From positions 7,667,726 through 7,731,725 of the forward strand of contig NC_087074.1 of assembly GCF_026151205.1 (NCBI RefSeq): a stretch of 64,000 nt of DNA, given 5' to 3'. Of this stretch, positions 47,271 to 58,497 are shown one piece after another (within the stretch, counting starts at the first letter, position 1; every line of letters starts with the position of its first letter). The notes beneath the pieces are model-generated. The model was not told the origin of the DNA. It saw only the letters and a program-made list of their open reading frames with translations, and did not search any database. Both the position numbers and the translations under genes were made by a program. Origin of the DNA: Bolinopsis microptera. Taxonomy: Eukaryota > Ctenophora > Tentaculata > Lobata > Bolinopsidae.

Positions 47271-47973
47271 CTAGTCTGCTTTCTTTAGCTGTGACACAGG
47301 AGCGGGGGACTGGGAGTCCTCCTTCACTTCTTGATACGCTACGTAACAATATATCCCTAGTATAACGTGTACCTGGGGAGACACGTTGTCAGTAATTAAT
47401 AAAAAGTAATAACCAACATGCTAACATTATCATATTATGTTATTAAGTGGCCCAGTTAGTTTTCTTTCTGTTTGATTAATTGGAGAAGGTTTATTAATTG
47501 CTTGATAATTAGTCAAAGTCTCACACAGTGACGTGATACTAGTTACCAAGCAATAGTTTAATAATTTCACAGGTCGACTAATGGCCTAATTAAGTGGGGC
47601 CTAATTAGTGGGGCCTAATTAGTGGGGAGAGCACTCGAATTATCGCTAGAACTTCCAGCACATTTCTAATAGAAAGTGGATATAAGTTTTAGAAATAAGT
47701 CTGTTATAAAACAAAGAAGAAAGATATTCTGACACGAATTACGTGAGTTATTAAAGGGTTGCGTGTGGGTAGGTACTTTTGGGCCACCCTGTATAATCAA
47801 GTAATCTGTAAACTTACCGCAAGTATAGCAATAACAGCAGAGTAAACATCAGAATTCTCTAGTTCAGCAAACAAATACCACTTGCCCACAAAGAACAGTG
47901 TCACAGGTACAATCAACATTGAGAATGCTGTCACTAGTAACTGTGTTACTGTTGATGCTTTACTCTTCACCAT
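47271..47973 (-). CDS. VMA21: VMA21, V-ATPase assembly factor
   Basis: Two short exons, 47818-47973 and 47271-47372, joining in phase 0 to give 85 aa (human has 101). It has two membrane segments: LLVTAFSMLIVPVTLFFVG, and AVIAILAVHVILGIYCYVAY across the splice junction. A short lumenal loop (KWYLFAELENSDVYS) lies between them, and the tail QLKKAD has a lysine motif near the end, as in ER-retrieved VMA21. The order and the VHV..YVA signature match human VMA21 (VAVHVVLALFVYVAW). The family acts in the ER to assemble the V0 sector of the vacuolar proton pump. The human N-terminal extension is missing; the first Met here is right before the first helix region. The gene is easily missed because both exons are small. 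Confidence 0.9.
47765..47800. mobile_element. Solo terminus of the TA-flanked TIR element
   Basis: ggtacttttgggccaccctg followed by TA matches, in diverged form, the right end of the element at 42144-42917. It lies in the VMA21 intron, about 20 bp from the exon 1 donor. Confidence 0.6.
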
Positions 47974-48671
47974 AGCTCTAACTTTGTAATAGTAGTTGCA
48001 GTTATTTTCATTTTACACGAATATTATATTTAAAAATAACAGTGCATGGTACACATAACATCAATATCACGAAGGTCAGAAACCAAGACTCTTTAAAATT
48101 GATCAGCACACTAGTATAGATCGTTTAGAACTGGACCCCAATTTAAAAGGAATACAAGAGACTTATTGTAAGCAATAAAGTAAGGACTCTGAGTAGACAA
48201 CCAGTGAAATAGGGAAATAATTACAAAATACAAATAGCATGAGATAATAACACTCCCCTTTTTATAATAGTTAAAAACAAACTCCTCAGAAATAGTGTAA
48301 CATCTAATATTACATCTAGTGTAACATCTAGTGTAACATCTGGTGTAACATCTAGTGTAACATCTGGTGTAACATCTGGTGTAATATTTAGTGAACTACA
48401 TCAAAATTGGCTTAATAAGGCACGGTTTAGAAATTCAAATATTATTATATCAGATATTTCAAAGTATTGCAAGGTTTAGTAAACCTCTATTAATATAATA
48501 GCAGATTATGAAAAACAGCAGCCACTAGCTTTGGTTAGAATACATTGAAAAGGGAAATATAGCTATGGTAATACATTTCATACTAACTAGGAAACAATTA
48601 ACTATCATTTATCCAATCATTAACCAATTAATCAACTCTGGACTCATCAATTGATCAGTAAACTAACTTTA
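47974..48671. other. Spacer between VMA21 and PAK1IP1 with a 12-bp minisatellite
   Basis: gtaacatctagt / gtaacatctggt is repeated about seven times at 48296-48385. The rest is AT-rich with no gene seen. Confidence 0.7.
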
Positions 48672-51209
48672 CTAATGTTCTAAAGCTAGCGGGATAATTC
48701 TGTTTCTCTTCTTATGTTTCAGTTTACGTGTAATGCTTTTTCCTCCTCTTATTGCGTGAATATTTGCAAATAGTACTTTACGTTTTATCCTCTTTTTCGG
48801 CTTCTTCACAACCTGAAATAACAGTGTCTGGTTAATTACCTACTTAATTAGAAATAAAATAATGAGTCTAGTATAAAATAAGCTAGATACCCTGTAATGT
48901 TCTAATATTAAACAAAATTAAAGGACTAGTTAAGATTAAAACAAGAACTTATATTAATTATGTCAAAATTAGTTTTAAATCAAGTTTAAATCTTAAATTT
49001 ACCTGATATGATGTTGTTTAATCAAGTATAATTAATGTTAAATTTACCTGATGTTTTAGTGTTGGTGCTGGTGTAGTCATCTGTTTAACATATTTCTTCT
49101 CCCCAGTGTAAACACACATACACACGGGTCTGTTGTTGTTTAGTGTTGTTCCGCCTAGTAATTATACACATGTTATACTATGATCGGAACGTTATTTACT
49201 TCCTTAATTATGTATATTATTATCATTGTGACATTTCAGAGAGTCTATTAGGAAGACATGTTATAGTGTTAATGTTCTAAGCGTGAAGACAAATAGTTGT
49301 AGTTTTATAACAGTGCTGTGTACTGTAATCGCAGTCTAACAGTCTACCATATAATGTATTGTGTTCAGCATAATGTTTATTATGTGTACATGGTTTTTAC
49401 TTGTTTTCGTTTTTGTAGACTGTCAAATAACATTAAGACTAGAAACTGTAACTAAGAATGAACTGAGAATGAAACGAAGAAGCCAGTACCTATCAATTCA
49501 TGAGAGTCCTGCGAAAGAGCCCATATCTTTATATCACCGTCACTTGCAACTGATATCAGGAGATAGTGGTCTTTTACATCCGACCTGAGAATAAGGAGAA
49601 TTAACTAGCTACAATTGAATCATGTTGATTGCAGGATTAAATAGAGGGCCTAGAATAGCATTGGTGATCATATGCGTCATTTTGCCGACTCCCCACCAGA
49701 AGCACCACCCTGTAACTGCACTGTAACTGCACTATAACTGCACTGTAACCAACCTGACGAAGTCCAATGATTTGACTCTAGACACGTGACCAGTTAATGT
49801 CTGTACTGAGTTAGTTTCTATCTCAACTGCTGTTATATCTTTACATTCACCTCCGTACACTAGTAGCGTTGGTGATAGGAACTTACCTGTAAATAAACTT
49901 ATAAACGTACTAACTTAGCTAAAACTTTATTAATTACTGTTATTTGTTATAATTATGAACTACTATAGTAGTAGTACAGTATTACTGGTAGCTATAAAAC
50001 TTGCTACCAGTGCAAAAAGGGTTCACTTAATTTCCTACCATTTGCTCATTTGAATGGAACGAGAAACAAATGCAAGTTAAAACATATTATATACTGCAAC
50101 ATTTCAATAAATATATTGACTAGAAACTTACAAGCAACAATTCGTTTAGGGGAGGAGTAGTTTCTGACAGGTTTACCGGAATGAGGTTGGAACACTAGAA
50201 TCTCTTTATCAGATAAGATAGCGTAGGATGACCCATCTGTGTTCCAGATAACACTGAGACATGATCATAGATTGTTAAATAGTTTTGAACTAAATCTGTC
50301 TTCCTGCGTTTTTGTATGAAATAAGTATAAACTTTACATGGTCACGAGACAAAGTTTACCTGTCACGACAAACAGAGACTAGGTATAGCAGACCAGTAGT
50401 AAATTTACCTGTCAGGTATAGTCTGTAGGTTGACAGTATGGACAGGTTTACCAGTGATCAGACTCCAAGTTTTAAGGGTCTTATCTCGACTAACAGACAA
50501 TGCTAGCACTCCAGAGGGGTGGACTGACAACTGAAATGAGAAACACTTTGTTAAAGCTTTATTTGCTATTCACTGCATTGCAAACTATTATAAAGCATCA
50601 GCATCAAACCAGTTGATATCAAATCAAGGACAGTTATTTACCTGAGTTACAGCAGCAGTGTGACTTTTCAATATCTTCAAACACTCCCAGGTTCCGCACT
50701 GGTACACACAAATAGTTCCATCATCTGATCCACTAAGAAGATGTGAGCCATGAAAAGAGAGACAGTTTACAGTTCCCGAGTGTTGCATCAGCGCACCTAA
50801 CTCCACTCTCTTGTGAAGATCCAGCAGCCTTATTGACTCATCTGAACTCCCTGGTTACACTTTAGTTATGAGTCGGTTTATTGTAGCAATATTGGCAGTT
50901 TTCAATCTATGTTAAATTTCAAGGCGTCATTGAAGAACTTACCTTCATACATTCATACATTATACATCATTTCAACATGAAAAATAACATGCCAAAATAA
51001 AAAGAATGGAAAATAAATCTATTTACATTCAAATAAACAGAAATTTATCTAAATTTACCTGTAGCAAGATATCTGTTGTTACAGGCTACACTTTTAACAC
51101 ATCCACTGTGCGACTTGTCTACAAATTGAGCCTCAAAGTTTATATCGTCTGTAAGCTTTGCTGCATAGGAAATTATCGGTCCTTCGTAGGTTCCTATAAC
51201 AATCTCCAT
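48672..51209 (-). CDS. PAK1IP1: PAK1IP1 (MAK11-like) WD40 protein
   Basis: Eight exons in transcript order: 51059-51209, 50642-50850, 50409-50530, 50132-50253, 49754-49886, 49490-49584, 49048-49154, 48672-48812. Phases close; 359 aa (human 392). It opens MEIVIGTYEGPIISYAAKL. WD repeats follow: SVACNNRYLATGSSDESIRL; QHSGTVNCLSFHGSHLLSGS with GTWECLKILKSHTAAVTQ; LSVHPSGVLALSVSRDKTLK; then the weaker fourth repeat (VIWNTDGSSYAILSDKE); LISVASDGDIKIWAL. It ends with a Lys/Arg-rich tail (KKPKKRIKRK, KLKHKKRNR) like the nucleolar C-terminus of human PAK1IP1. The family works in large-subunit ribosome biogenesis and can bind PAK1. The donor of exon 49490-49584 (gtactg) is weak but fits phase. Confidence 0.92.
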
Positions 51210-51905
51210 GGCTACTTAATTTGGAGGTTAGAAAAAAAGCATGTACATTGTATATTAAATAACATACTAGAAACTTGAAATACCTACAACATTGTCAAGA
51301 GACGATTGTTCTCTTGTAGTAAAATTTAATTTAAGATTTCCATCAAAGTGTTGGTCAAAGGATCTATAAAACCTGGTTGCAATTTAAGTTATGAAATACG
51401 TATGGGTCAAATGAATCCTTGTACTAGTCCCACAATATTGTCTGCATTAAGGATGTAATGTATAGCAAGACTAAGCTAACTGAATCAAAGTACCCAAAAA
51501 TGTGGTGGGGTGCTAGAGTGGCAAAGAACAACTATACTTTATTTCATGTGGTGTAATTGGCAGAGCACAGTACACATGTAACAGACATGGTCCTTCGTTA
51601 CCAAAGTTATTTGAAGTCACTTTAGTAACATTCATTTTCAAAAAATCAGTAAATAGTACCCGGAATATCCAAGCAATACAAATCAGGTGCAGTGTCAAGA
51701 ACAATGTCAACAGTCATGAGAACAACTATACAGAAGCAGAATTAACAGTTAAAATAATAATACTGGGTCACAAGACAAACAGCTATGAAACTAATAGTTA
51801 TGTTACTAAAGTCTACGCTTCACCATTTAGAGTGAAGGTCTATCAGAATTTAAAGTTTTAAAAATACCTCATTTTCGGCCTAGCAGTAACAAAGGTCATC
51901 CAACA
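51210..51905. other. Spacer upstream of PAK1IP1, no gene seen
   Basis: AT-rich with only short unconvincing frames; presumably holds the PAK1IP1 promoter. Confidence 0.4.
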
Positions 51906-52436
51906 TTTGTTGTGTAAAACACTGGATCAGTCCTGAACCCACAAAGGAATTAACCGAACTTGCTCTCCACCTTCCACCACTGGATGTGCAACTCAAAGCT
52001 CTCTCGGTTAAATTCATGTGCAAAATACTCACACAAGGTGACAATCTTTCAGCTACCCTCTACCAAGTTGATGAAAGCAGAACACCAACCTGTCATTTCT
52101 GTAACAACTTCGATGATTCTCCTGAACACCAGCTTCTGCTTACTGCTATGCCTAGAAGTCCAAGATACCAGTCATCTTCAACTTAAACAAGAACTAAATG
52201 GAACTGAACCATATTCCTATCTAGAAAAAGTTCTGATATCAACAAAAAACAGCATCCAAAAAGCATTCATTAGGAGTAGAATTTCTTTGGGAACAAAATT
52301 AATATCTCCAGGACTTAGCCAACTAGAAAGACTATAAAACAAAGACTCTGCAAACATCTCAGAGAATTGATAAAACCTCAAAGAATAAAGAGGCAGGATC
52401 CTGGACCCCGAAATCCACCACCTTTCTGTACTTTCA
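51906..52436 (+). mobile_element. LINE ORF2 C-terminal fragment
   Basis: A frame at about 51986-52130 reads LTQGDNLSATLYQVDES, then PTCHFCNNFDDSPEHQL. This is the zinc-finger end of non-LTR reverse transcriptases, as in the fragment at 8765-9257 but in the other orientation and from a different element. A second frame continues as KAFIRSRISLGTKL, so at least one frame shift is present. Limits are approximate. Confidence 0.6.
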
Positions 52437-52576
52437 TTGGTTGACGATGTCAACCCATCGAGATCGTTGCTCTGCGAAGCAGAGCAACGATCAACGATGC
52501 AAGAAGCAAGAATGCTAGTTCGCGTGAAGCAAGAATGCTAGTTCGCGCGGCGCGTCGAAGCGGCGAAGTCCTCCAA
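52437..52576. mobile_element. Family C small element, copy 1
   Basis: It runs from ttggttgacgatgtcaaccc to gtcctccaa, flanked by the 8-bp duplication tactttca (52429-52436 and 52577-52584). It contains a hairpin (gatcgttgctctgcgaagca and complement) and a doubled gaagcaagaatgctagttcg. Its ends TTGGTTGAC and GTCCTCCAA are imperfect inverted termini. Confidence 0.75.
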
Positions 52577-53056
52577 TACTTTCAGAGGTACCAATGTGGC
52601 AGGAAACCAGGGCTCATGCTGCCGCTGAGCTAAAGCAGTAGAGGAGATGGCGGCTTCTCTGGGATCTAACACATCCTGAAACAGACCAACACTATGTCCC
52701 AACGCACTGGTGTTGGGATGTCCGCCCCCGGGGCCTGCCCGGGTCAATAAAGCAGTCAAGCATCATGTATGTTATGTTGAGTATTCTCAACCAGCAGATG
52801 TGGGAACTCCCACGAAAGACCGAAAAAGATCTAAAGAAACAGTTAGCAAAATCGGAAAAATAGACTTGAATTTGTTTATATATTTTATATTCACATAGCC
52901 ATGTGCCTACGCGTACTGCGTGACGCGCTTGTTTCACAAGTAGCTTCGGCGGTCGCGCGCTACTGCAAGCGAGAGGGCTCTGGTTAGAGCAATATTTTAT
53001 AAAGCGTATGTTATTGCCCACGTTAAGGGGCCTGTTAATAATTAATTAAGATTGGG
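52577..53056. other. Repeat-derived spacer with a family A copy
   Basis: 52898-52990 is a family A copy (catagccatgtgcctacgcg through gagggctctggttagagc). The preceding 300 bp have a minus-strand frame of 73 codons that I do not recognise and that starts inside the family C element. Confidence 0.5.
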
Positions 53057-53459
53057 CGACATCTGTCCGACAGCGACATCTGTCCGAATCAGAAAATAGG
53101 TTATTTGGACAATAGTTTATGTCAGATCCTACCGTACGATTTTCTTAAATCTTTCCATAAAGTATGGTGGTTATAGGACGAATAATATGTGTAAGTTTGA
53201 GCGAGTTTCTATGAGCCAAGTTTAAGATATTACCTTAAACACAAAAAATATATCCAATTCGGTGGTTTTCAGTGGTTCCAAAGCATATATCTGGAGATCC
53301 AACGATACGATTTTCTTGAAACTTTCTAGATAGTAAGATAGTTTTAAGACAAATAATTCGTGCAAGTTTGGATAAATTTCTATGTGCCAAACTTGAGATA
53401 TCACTTCAAACACACGAAAATAGTGCTGTCGGACAGATGTCGCTGTCGGACAGATGTCG
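53057..53459. mobile_element. MITE with 31-bp terminal inverted repeats
   Basis: The left end cgacatctgtccgacagcga continues catctgtccga; the right end is its exact reverse complement. Each terminus is itself a tandem double of cgacatctgtccga. The interior is an approximate direct repeat of about 150 bp (acgattttctt..., ctttc..., gtttgNNNNaNtttctatg..., aaacac), as if two half-elements had fused. No coding signal; a target duplication was not identified. Confidence 0.85.
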
Positions 53460-53988
53460 TGTTACCATTAATTAATTATTAGCCATCTAAGATTTTATAA
53501 TAATAATGTGTAAAACAGATAGTTAAATGAATATATAAAATAGCACTCCATTTTTCATTAATTCTTCTAATTGCGTGGCGGATATTACATTTTCTATTTT
53601 AATATTTTAACTTTCAGCTAAAAATTAGAACAACTTATAATTTATAATTATCTCACTTGCTAGTTTATTGCTTGATTCTGTCACACATATTTTATAATGC
53701 GGTGCGAAAAAGTTTAAGTTGCCGCGCACAAATCTTTCGATTCACTTGAAAAAACTTCCAAGCGCAAAGCGTGCTAAATCACTTTACACTTAAACTTGAT
53801 TTTCAAGATTATTCTAAAAGGACCTCCGACAGTTGAAATTGAAACCAACATATATCTAATTTGCAAATATATTGCTCGCTTCTATCACTGCGAAAACCTC
53901 GAAAAGAGCGCGAGCGCTGCACATTAGGCTTTAACACTTGATTGGGATTGGCGTGCCAGGTAACGTTTAAATTAATATTTTGTAATTG
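53460..53988. other. AT-rich spacer, no gene seen
   Basis: No repeat recognised and no plausible frame. Confidence 0.35.
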
Positions 53989-54095
53989 TTGGTTGACGAT
54001 GTCAACCCATCGAGATCGTTGCTATGCGAAGCAGAGCAACGATCGATGCAAGAATGCTAGTTCGCGCGGCGCGTTGAATCGGCAAAGTCCTCCAA
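53989..54095. mobile_element. Family C small element, copy 2
   Basis: 107 bp from ttggttgacgatgtcaaccc to gtcctccaa, flanked by ttgtaattg on both sides (53980-53988 and 54096-54104; 9-11 bp depending on where the ends are set). It is very similar to copy 1 but lacks the internal doubling. An 8-11-bp duplication with weak inverted ends suggests a tiny DNA-transposon derivative, possibly MULE-like. Confidence 0.8.
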
Positions 54096-54163
54096 TTGTA
54101 ATTGTTATAACTTTTTTATTAAAATTTTTGAATTAAGTGAATTAAATTTCAAATAAATAATTG

Positions 54164-54260
54164 TAGGTTTACAACCTACCAGGACGCGCGCCGAGTTAGA
54201 CTCGTCGACGGTCCAATATATGGAACAAATATTTTACGAGTATCACCCGTTAAATAAATA
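54164..54260 (+). repeat. Dispersed repeat family B, two neighbouring copies (second at 54411-54470)
   Basis: ggtttacaacctaccaggac, then gcgcgccgagttRgactcgt and cgacggtcc occur here and again at 54411-54470. The first copy continues to tttacgagtatcacccgtta, matching the reverse copy at 5037-5121. Confidence 0.7.
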
Positions 54261-54833
54261 ATTATACAATAATTTTTCCTCAGATTTATTTTTATGATCA
54301 ATAAAAATTACAATGTTGCCGCAATGCCGCATCGTACAGGATTTATATTTAATAAAAATGGTACAAACAACAACATTTCAACTATTATTTATATATTTAC
54401 TATGCTATTATAGGTTTATAACCTATCAAGCTCAAGACGCGCGCCGAGTTGGACTCGTCGACGGTCTTTAGCTTTATATGCTATATTAGCTTTAATATGC
54501 TGTTTTCTTGAAATTTGTTGTTTTCTTGAATATTGGATATTGGAAACAAATATTTGAAACAAATATTTTACGAGTTTCATTCGTTAACTATGCGACTCTT
54601 AAAAAATATTCCGATTCGTATTTAACAGTTTTTTACTTTGTTAATCACTTTTCAACATTTTGCCGCGATATAATGAAATTTAATTTTATGATTTGTGCGA
54701 TTAGTAGTATATAAGTAAAACAAAATTTTAAGTAAAACAACATTTAAATTTTGTTTCCATTACAATGAATAAAGATATCATAATAAATATAAGAAGACAT
54801 CCGATAATAAACTTGTTACATCCAATACAACCC

Positions 54834-54873
54834 AAGATGTCGGCCGACTAACAAAAAAGTCGGCCGACATCTT
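54834..54873. repeat. Perfect 16-bp hairpin
   Basis: AAGATGTCGGCCGACT pairs exactly with AGTCGGCCGACATCTT across an 8-base A-rich loop. It is followed by tta, not a T-run, in an AT-rich neighbourhood. Function unknown. Confidence 0.85.
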
Positions 54874-56422
54874 TACTTGGAAATAGAAAATCAAACAATG
54901 CAACAAACAATTAACAATATATGCAATGGTTAATAATAAACTTTCTAAAATAACAAATACATGCAACATGGCTTATACATGTTACCAATATTTTGTTGAT
55001 AACGTTTCGCTACTTAAATTTCACACATGCTATAAAACCAACTGATTTAAAATTAATTTTTGATTATGGATCAAAAAATTGTCAATGAGTCACATACACA
55101 ATAATAATAATAATAATTCTATACAGTTACATAATTGAAACAATTATGGCCCCTTGTTGTGGGCAGAGTATGTGTCTTTGTTGAAGTGTCCTGGTATAAA
55201 CTTATCTGAGTGACTGCATTAAAATAATTTAAGGAGAATTCTCTTAAAACTTTAAAACAATGGGGATAAATATGAAGACCTAATAAAATCAAAACAAAAT
55301 GCAGCCACCTAATTTGTTGTTAAGCTTTCTCTCCTCCTACGATTGACTAGTGGGACCATCTTTGGCGAGTATTAGGAACTTAGACCATTACAAATACCGT
55401 TTGCAAGGTATGTGGACTAAGTGGGTCGAGAGTACTCGACTTGAAAGTGGGTGTTAAGAATCCTCAACTAAACTAAAGATAATGACATCCAGAAGATGAG
55501 GCAGTAGACTGTAGAGTGACTAGTGAGTGGTAGAGGCTGAAGGAGAAGAAATGGCACAAGGAGAAGGGCAGGGAGAGCACTATATTAATCATCTTTATGC
55601 TAGTTAGTGAAACAAATTTTAGTGAAACAAATTTAAAATTTTATCCTTTATTTTACAATCATAGTATAATAATATTTATAAGCCTCCGTTTTGAAAGTTT
55701 TAAATTTTAATACATTCACATTTCTATTTAAAATTCAATTTTATGTACAAGTCAATAACTGGCCGCCAAAGCCGCGCATTCTTGAAAACAGGATTAACTT
55801 GATTATAGTTATACGACTATGTAAATTTAAAACTATCCGTGGTTTTTTCTTTTAAATAAATACGTTATTATTTTACCTAAGTCCAAAGCCAGCTTTGAAA
55901 AATTTACTATTAAATTATAATATATCGTCAACTTTAAATATTTACAATGCAAAAATTCATTAATCTGTAAACACGCGTACTCCAGCCCCTAAACGCATAA
56001 ATTGTTATGCGGCGCGGCTCAAGCCGCGCACGCACGTATTATTTTATACTGTTTGCTTTCTAATAAATATCGTGCCAATGTGTACGTCTAAATTGTAAAC
56101 GTTCATGTTTTGTGTAAAGTGAATCCAATTGGGACTAGTGACAAGGATAAGGACCCAAGTGCCTGTACGGCTTTTTCGGACCCCTGTGGACCACTACTCT
56201 TGAAATCACTCTACAACATTGAACATCTATACCAATAGCAATTCGTGCTAGAGAGCAGAAGGCAGTGATGCTGTTATCACTATCATCTCTTAAGATAGAC
56301 CATGATGGTTGGTCATTAGAGGAATGCTCCTGCAGGGTTTGGTTTCCCTGTAAGAGCAGCTGCACAGTGGACAGTAGAAGAGTCTGTGATAATTGGTGTC
56401 CAATACCTTACAATTTGGACAC
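54874..56422. other. Intergenic, no gene seen
   Basis: AT-rich. From about 56100 the base composition becomes more even and minus-strand frames of 60-76 codons overlap the palindrome below. I do not recognise them and suspect an old element. Confidence 0.4.
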
Positions 56423-56467
56423 TGAGGGTCGCAGTTGTTGGCCAGTGGCCAACAATTGCGACCCTCA
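56423..56467. repeat. Near-perfect 22-bp palindrome
   Basis: TGAGGGTCGCAGTTGTTGGC continues CA, then a single G, then TGGCCAACAATTGCGACCCT continuing CA. All 22 pairs match except one G-T wobble. It could extrude as a cruciform or fold as an RNA hairpin. Confidence 0.9.
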
Positions 56468-57115
56468 GGCCAATGGCAACCCTTGCCTGGAAGGCTGCAA
56501 AGGTGATGTCATGGCCATGTAGGAGAGACATAACCTTCGTGTCTGTGCTTCTGCTTCAGTAGCGAGGAAATCACATGCACAATTACAAATCGATGCTAAA
56601 ATTAGAAAAACAAAGACATGGGAAAGTGAAAATGTAAATGTACTGAAGGGTACCTTTAGCACCCCCCTCCTTATTTTACCATCAATCACGGATTTCCCTA
56701 TCAGCTGAGTTAACCGATGAGGTTTTACATGTAGATGTGTGATGTTGCACTGAAAGTTAGCTTACAATGCTATTATTTTTATTCAAACACACCATCAATC
56801 TCATGAACTCTGCATATACTTACTGCATATACTTACATTTAACACAGAACAACCTTTATCTTTATCAGTGGAATATTCTACCAACTCCCTAATTATATTG
56901 ATCATATGAACTTAAACCTATAGATCTGACTACTGAAGAAAAGAGAGATTCAATTTTAAATTATTATAAGCTGTATTAAAATATCGATATATGATATGGG
57001 GTGGTCTTAATCTTGTTTTCAATCGCGCGTTCTGAAAATCGAGTCTAAAAATCTATCTTCTCCTACATTTTTTGAGCAATCACACTCAAACTTTCAGGGT
57101 ATGTTCTTAGGATCA
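56468..57115. other. Intergenic, no gene seen
   Basis: No supported coding, RNA or repeat feature beyond the adjoining palindromes. Confidence 0.35.
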
Positions 57116-57283
57116 GTTAGAAGAGAACTCTAGAGCCAGAATTTTAAGATAGGCATTAAAAGATTTTAAATTCGATTTTGAAAATCTTGGACCTTGATTT
57201 TTAGAGGTCCAAGATTTTCAAAATCGAATTGAAAATCCCAAAAAGTCTATCTCAAAATTCTGGCTCTAGAGTTCTCTTCTAAC
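57116..57283. repeat. Long hairpin, arms of about 79 bp
   Basis: The left arm (gttagaagagaactctagag...ccaagattttcaaaatcgaa side) and the right arm pair almost perfectly: gttagaagagaactctagag with its complement at 57264-57283, and the inner aaaatcttggacct (57181-57194) with aggtccaagatttt (57205-57218). The loop is about 10 bases. Either a MITE or a source of double-stranded RNA. Confidence 0.88.
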
Positions 57284-58497
57284 TTATCCAATTACACATA
57301 AGCGCTGACCTTTGACCGGCGATAATTTCGGCTAGGAACAATATTTTTCTATGGGACCAAAAGTAGCTGATAGATATCATTCTCGTCTATCAGAAACAAC
57401 TATAAAATCGATTTCGAGAGAATTTTGATGAAGACCCCGCCCCCCCCTCCGGCACCCTTAACTAAGATCAAGAATATCCAGTAGTCTTTTCTCCTGGAGC
57501 GAGTTATTCCATATTGGAACTAAGTCCCTCCGGACGTTAAGAACTCTGTGACAGTTTTAGGCTTTAAAATTAAATTAGAAGGATTTAAGAAAGATATGAT
57601 TTCTAAAAGTATTACAAATGATTGCTTTTTTTGGAATGTTTCTAAGAATTGAGGGAGCCAGTTATCTCAAATAATAATCTCAGAATGTGTGTCTGTTTGT
57701 GTGTCTGTCTGTCTGTGTGTGCGCGTGTAATTTCGGAGCGGCTTAATCAAGAAAGGGTTAGAGTTACGGGACTGGTTTTTTTGGTATAGTGCGGAGAAAA
57801 TTTTGACGAAGGTTTTTTAAATCGGTCGGTGTTAAGTGGTTTAATTGATGGTTTTGTACCACAAATGCGGCACTCATTGCGGTCTATTTTGACTAAAGAA
57901 AGAGTTCCTACTTCCATACGACAATGTAATGTATACGACACTAGTGTTAGTAATAAAAAGAAACAATGATTATCTTTGGTTTCATCCTTATGTGGCAAAG
58001 TATTTTACTTTACTTTTACTTTACTTTGGTACTCTGGTTGCTGATGAAGCATGAATTTATTGAACCTGTAGAAAAAGCAGAAATTCTGTGCAGCAGGATC
58101 AGATTGATGGCCCGTTTTTGAAGGCCTTTGATACTTTTGATGCCAGTTTTGGCAACTGGTTGGCGGTAGAAATGTGACTTTTCAGTTTTCAGATCGAATT
58201 CTTGCCACAGTTAGGTAAAGTACTCTACAGCAATTTTTGTCAATCAAAAAGTGAAAGTTTGGTTATTGTGACAGTTTGCTTGTTGTTTGATACAAATGAG
58301 ATCGCCATATTATGAGAGTCTCTATTTGTGGCTATCAACTAAAACATTTAACTAAGATGAATATTTATTTTTGATCATACGTTTAGTTTCAACTGTAAGT
58401 CATCAACAGTTCCTATACACTAGATAATATATCTGTAACCTGATTACACCAAACAGTTTTAGCAGCTAAGGATCATGACTTAAGGTCACAGAGACTA
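57284..58497. other. Intergenic upstream of the CFAP47-like gene
   Basis: A GT-rich run (gtgtgtctgtctgtctgtgtgt, 57692-57720) precedes a segment that looks repeat-like (gagttacgggactggttttt). No gene is seen. Confidence 0.4.

Noticed and set aside
52538-52759. 73-codon minus-strand frame as a gene
   Set aside because: It begins inside a family C mobile element, has no splice or family support, and ends in repeat DNA.
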